From: an uncultured bacterium
Lineage (GTDB): Bacteria > Planctomycetota > UBA1135 > UBA2386
DNA: 6,928 nucleotides
NCBI GenBank assembly: GCA_938003515.1
Contig: CALKYL010000337.1
Coordinates: 1 to 6,928, forward strand
Reading direction: 5' to 3'
Under the pieces are notes generated by a model. The model saw nothing but the letters and a program-made list of their open reading frames with translations. It ran no database searches and was not told the origin of the DNA. The position numbers and the translations under genes were made by a program. Numbering within the stretch: position 1 is the first letter of the stretch; each line of letters starts with the position of its first letter. This document shows positions 6,719-6,928 of the stretch, piece after piece.

Positions 6719-6928
6719 CAGCGGGTTCCGGCAGACGAGGTCATCGTGTTCCGGGCGCGGCGCGCCGCGGGTGCGGTGCCGGCGACGCGCACGCCGTCGA
6801 GCCAGGTCGCGACGTGGCGCGCGCCGAGGTCGAGCAGGTCGCCGTCGAAGACGACGAAGTCCGCGGCGTTGCCCTGGCGCAGCGAGCCGACCGCGGCCTG
6901 CTGGCCGAGCAGCGTCGCCGGCGTGCGG
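6718..6928 (-). CDS. Amidohydrolase family protein, C-terminal fragment (gene A; start outside window)
   Basis: Only the last 69 codons and the TGA stop are visible; the gene is cut by the right edge of the window. The visible part reads ATLLGQQAAVGSLRQGNAAD and then FVVFDGDLLD. This is the closing signature of the COG1228-type amidohydrolase fold, where the last barrel helix leads into the C-terminal half of the small beta-sandwich domain (family form L-G-x-D-D-R-V-G-S-L-x-x-G-K-D-A-D). The usual Lys of G-K-D-A-D is Asn here. It is followed by a typical closing strand (residues around T-W-L-D-G-V-R-V-A) and an Arg/Ala-rich tail. Metal-binding residues would lie upstream, so activity cannot be judged. 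The stop overlaps the ATG of gene B by one base (TGATG), placing it as the preceding cistron of the same operon. The family call is firm; substrate unknown. Confidence 0.85.
   Translation of the reverse strand, partial: RTPATLLGQQAAVGSLRQGNAADFVVFDGDLLDLGARHVATWLDGVRVAGTAPAARRARNTMTSSAGTR

Noticed and set aside
1..6928. Genes B to D as decaying pseudogenes
   Set aside because: No internal stops or frameshifts are seen, signal peptides and start/stop overlaps are kept, and changes are concentrated at metal ligands while fold motifs remain.

Overview
This window is a solid block of coding sequence on the minus strand. It holds five consecutive genes, all encoding proteins of the amidohydrolase superfamily (the COG1228, imidazolonepropionase-like branch). 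Base composition is very GC-rich, roughly 70% by eye. The proteins have export signals, overlapping reading frames and mature N termini starting near Gln-Asp. Together these suggest an environmental Gram-negative bacterium, perhaps of the Planctomycetota. That assignment is an inference from style only; there is no rRNA or other marker gene here.

Reading in the direction of transcription (right to left): A (6928 to 6718) is the C-terminal tail of an amidohydrolase that starts outside the window. B (6718 to 5450) is a 422-residue exported amidohydrolase-like protein. C (5453 to 4143) is a 436-residue exported paralogue with a charged helical insertion. D (4143 to 1339) is a 934-residue exported protein made of two amidohydrolase-like domains in tandem, the second carrying an inserted beta-rich domain. 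E (1342 to 1) is an exported paralogue of which 447 residues are visible; its last few dozen residues lie beyond position 1. Successive genes overlap by 1 or 4 bases, so this looks like one translationally coupled operon. There are no intergenic gaps, and I see no RNA genes, mobile elements, terminators or CRISPR arrays.

The main point of interest is the metal-binding residues. Gene E has the full set expected of a working metallohydrolase: H-x-H, two further His and an Asp. In B, C and both domains of D the H-x-H motif is degraded (S-F, H-S-D, D-S-D and F-S-H in its place), and most other ligand positions are also replaced. The C-terminal fold signature is nevertheless well kept and the frames are intact. 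The operon therefore seems to encode several exported, probably catalytically inactive amidohydrolase-fold proteins next to one probably active enzyme. What they do is not known from the sequence. Scaffold, ligand-binding or heteromeric-partner roles are the natural hypotheses.

Long open frames on the plus strand are shadows of these genes in GC-rich DNA.
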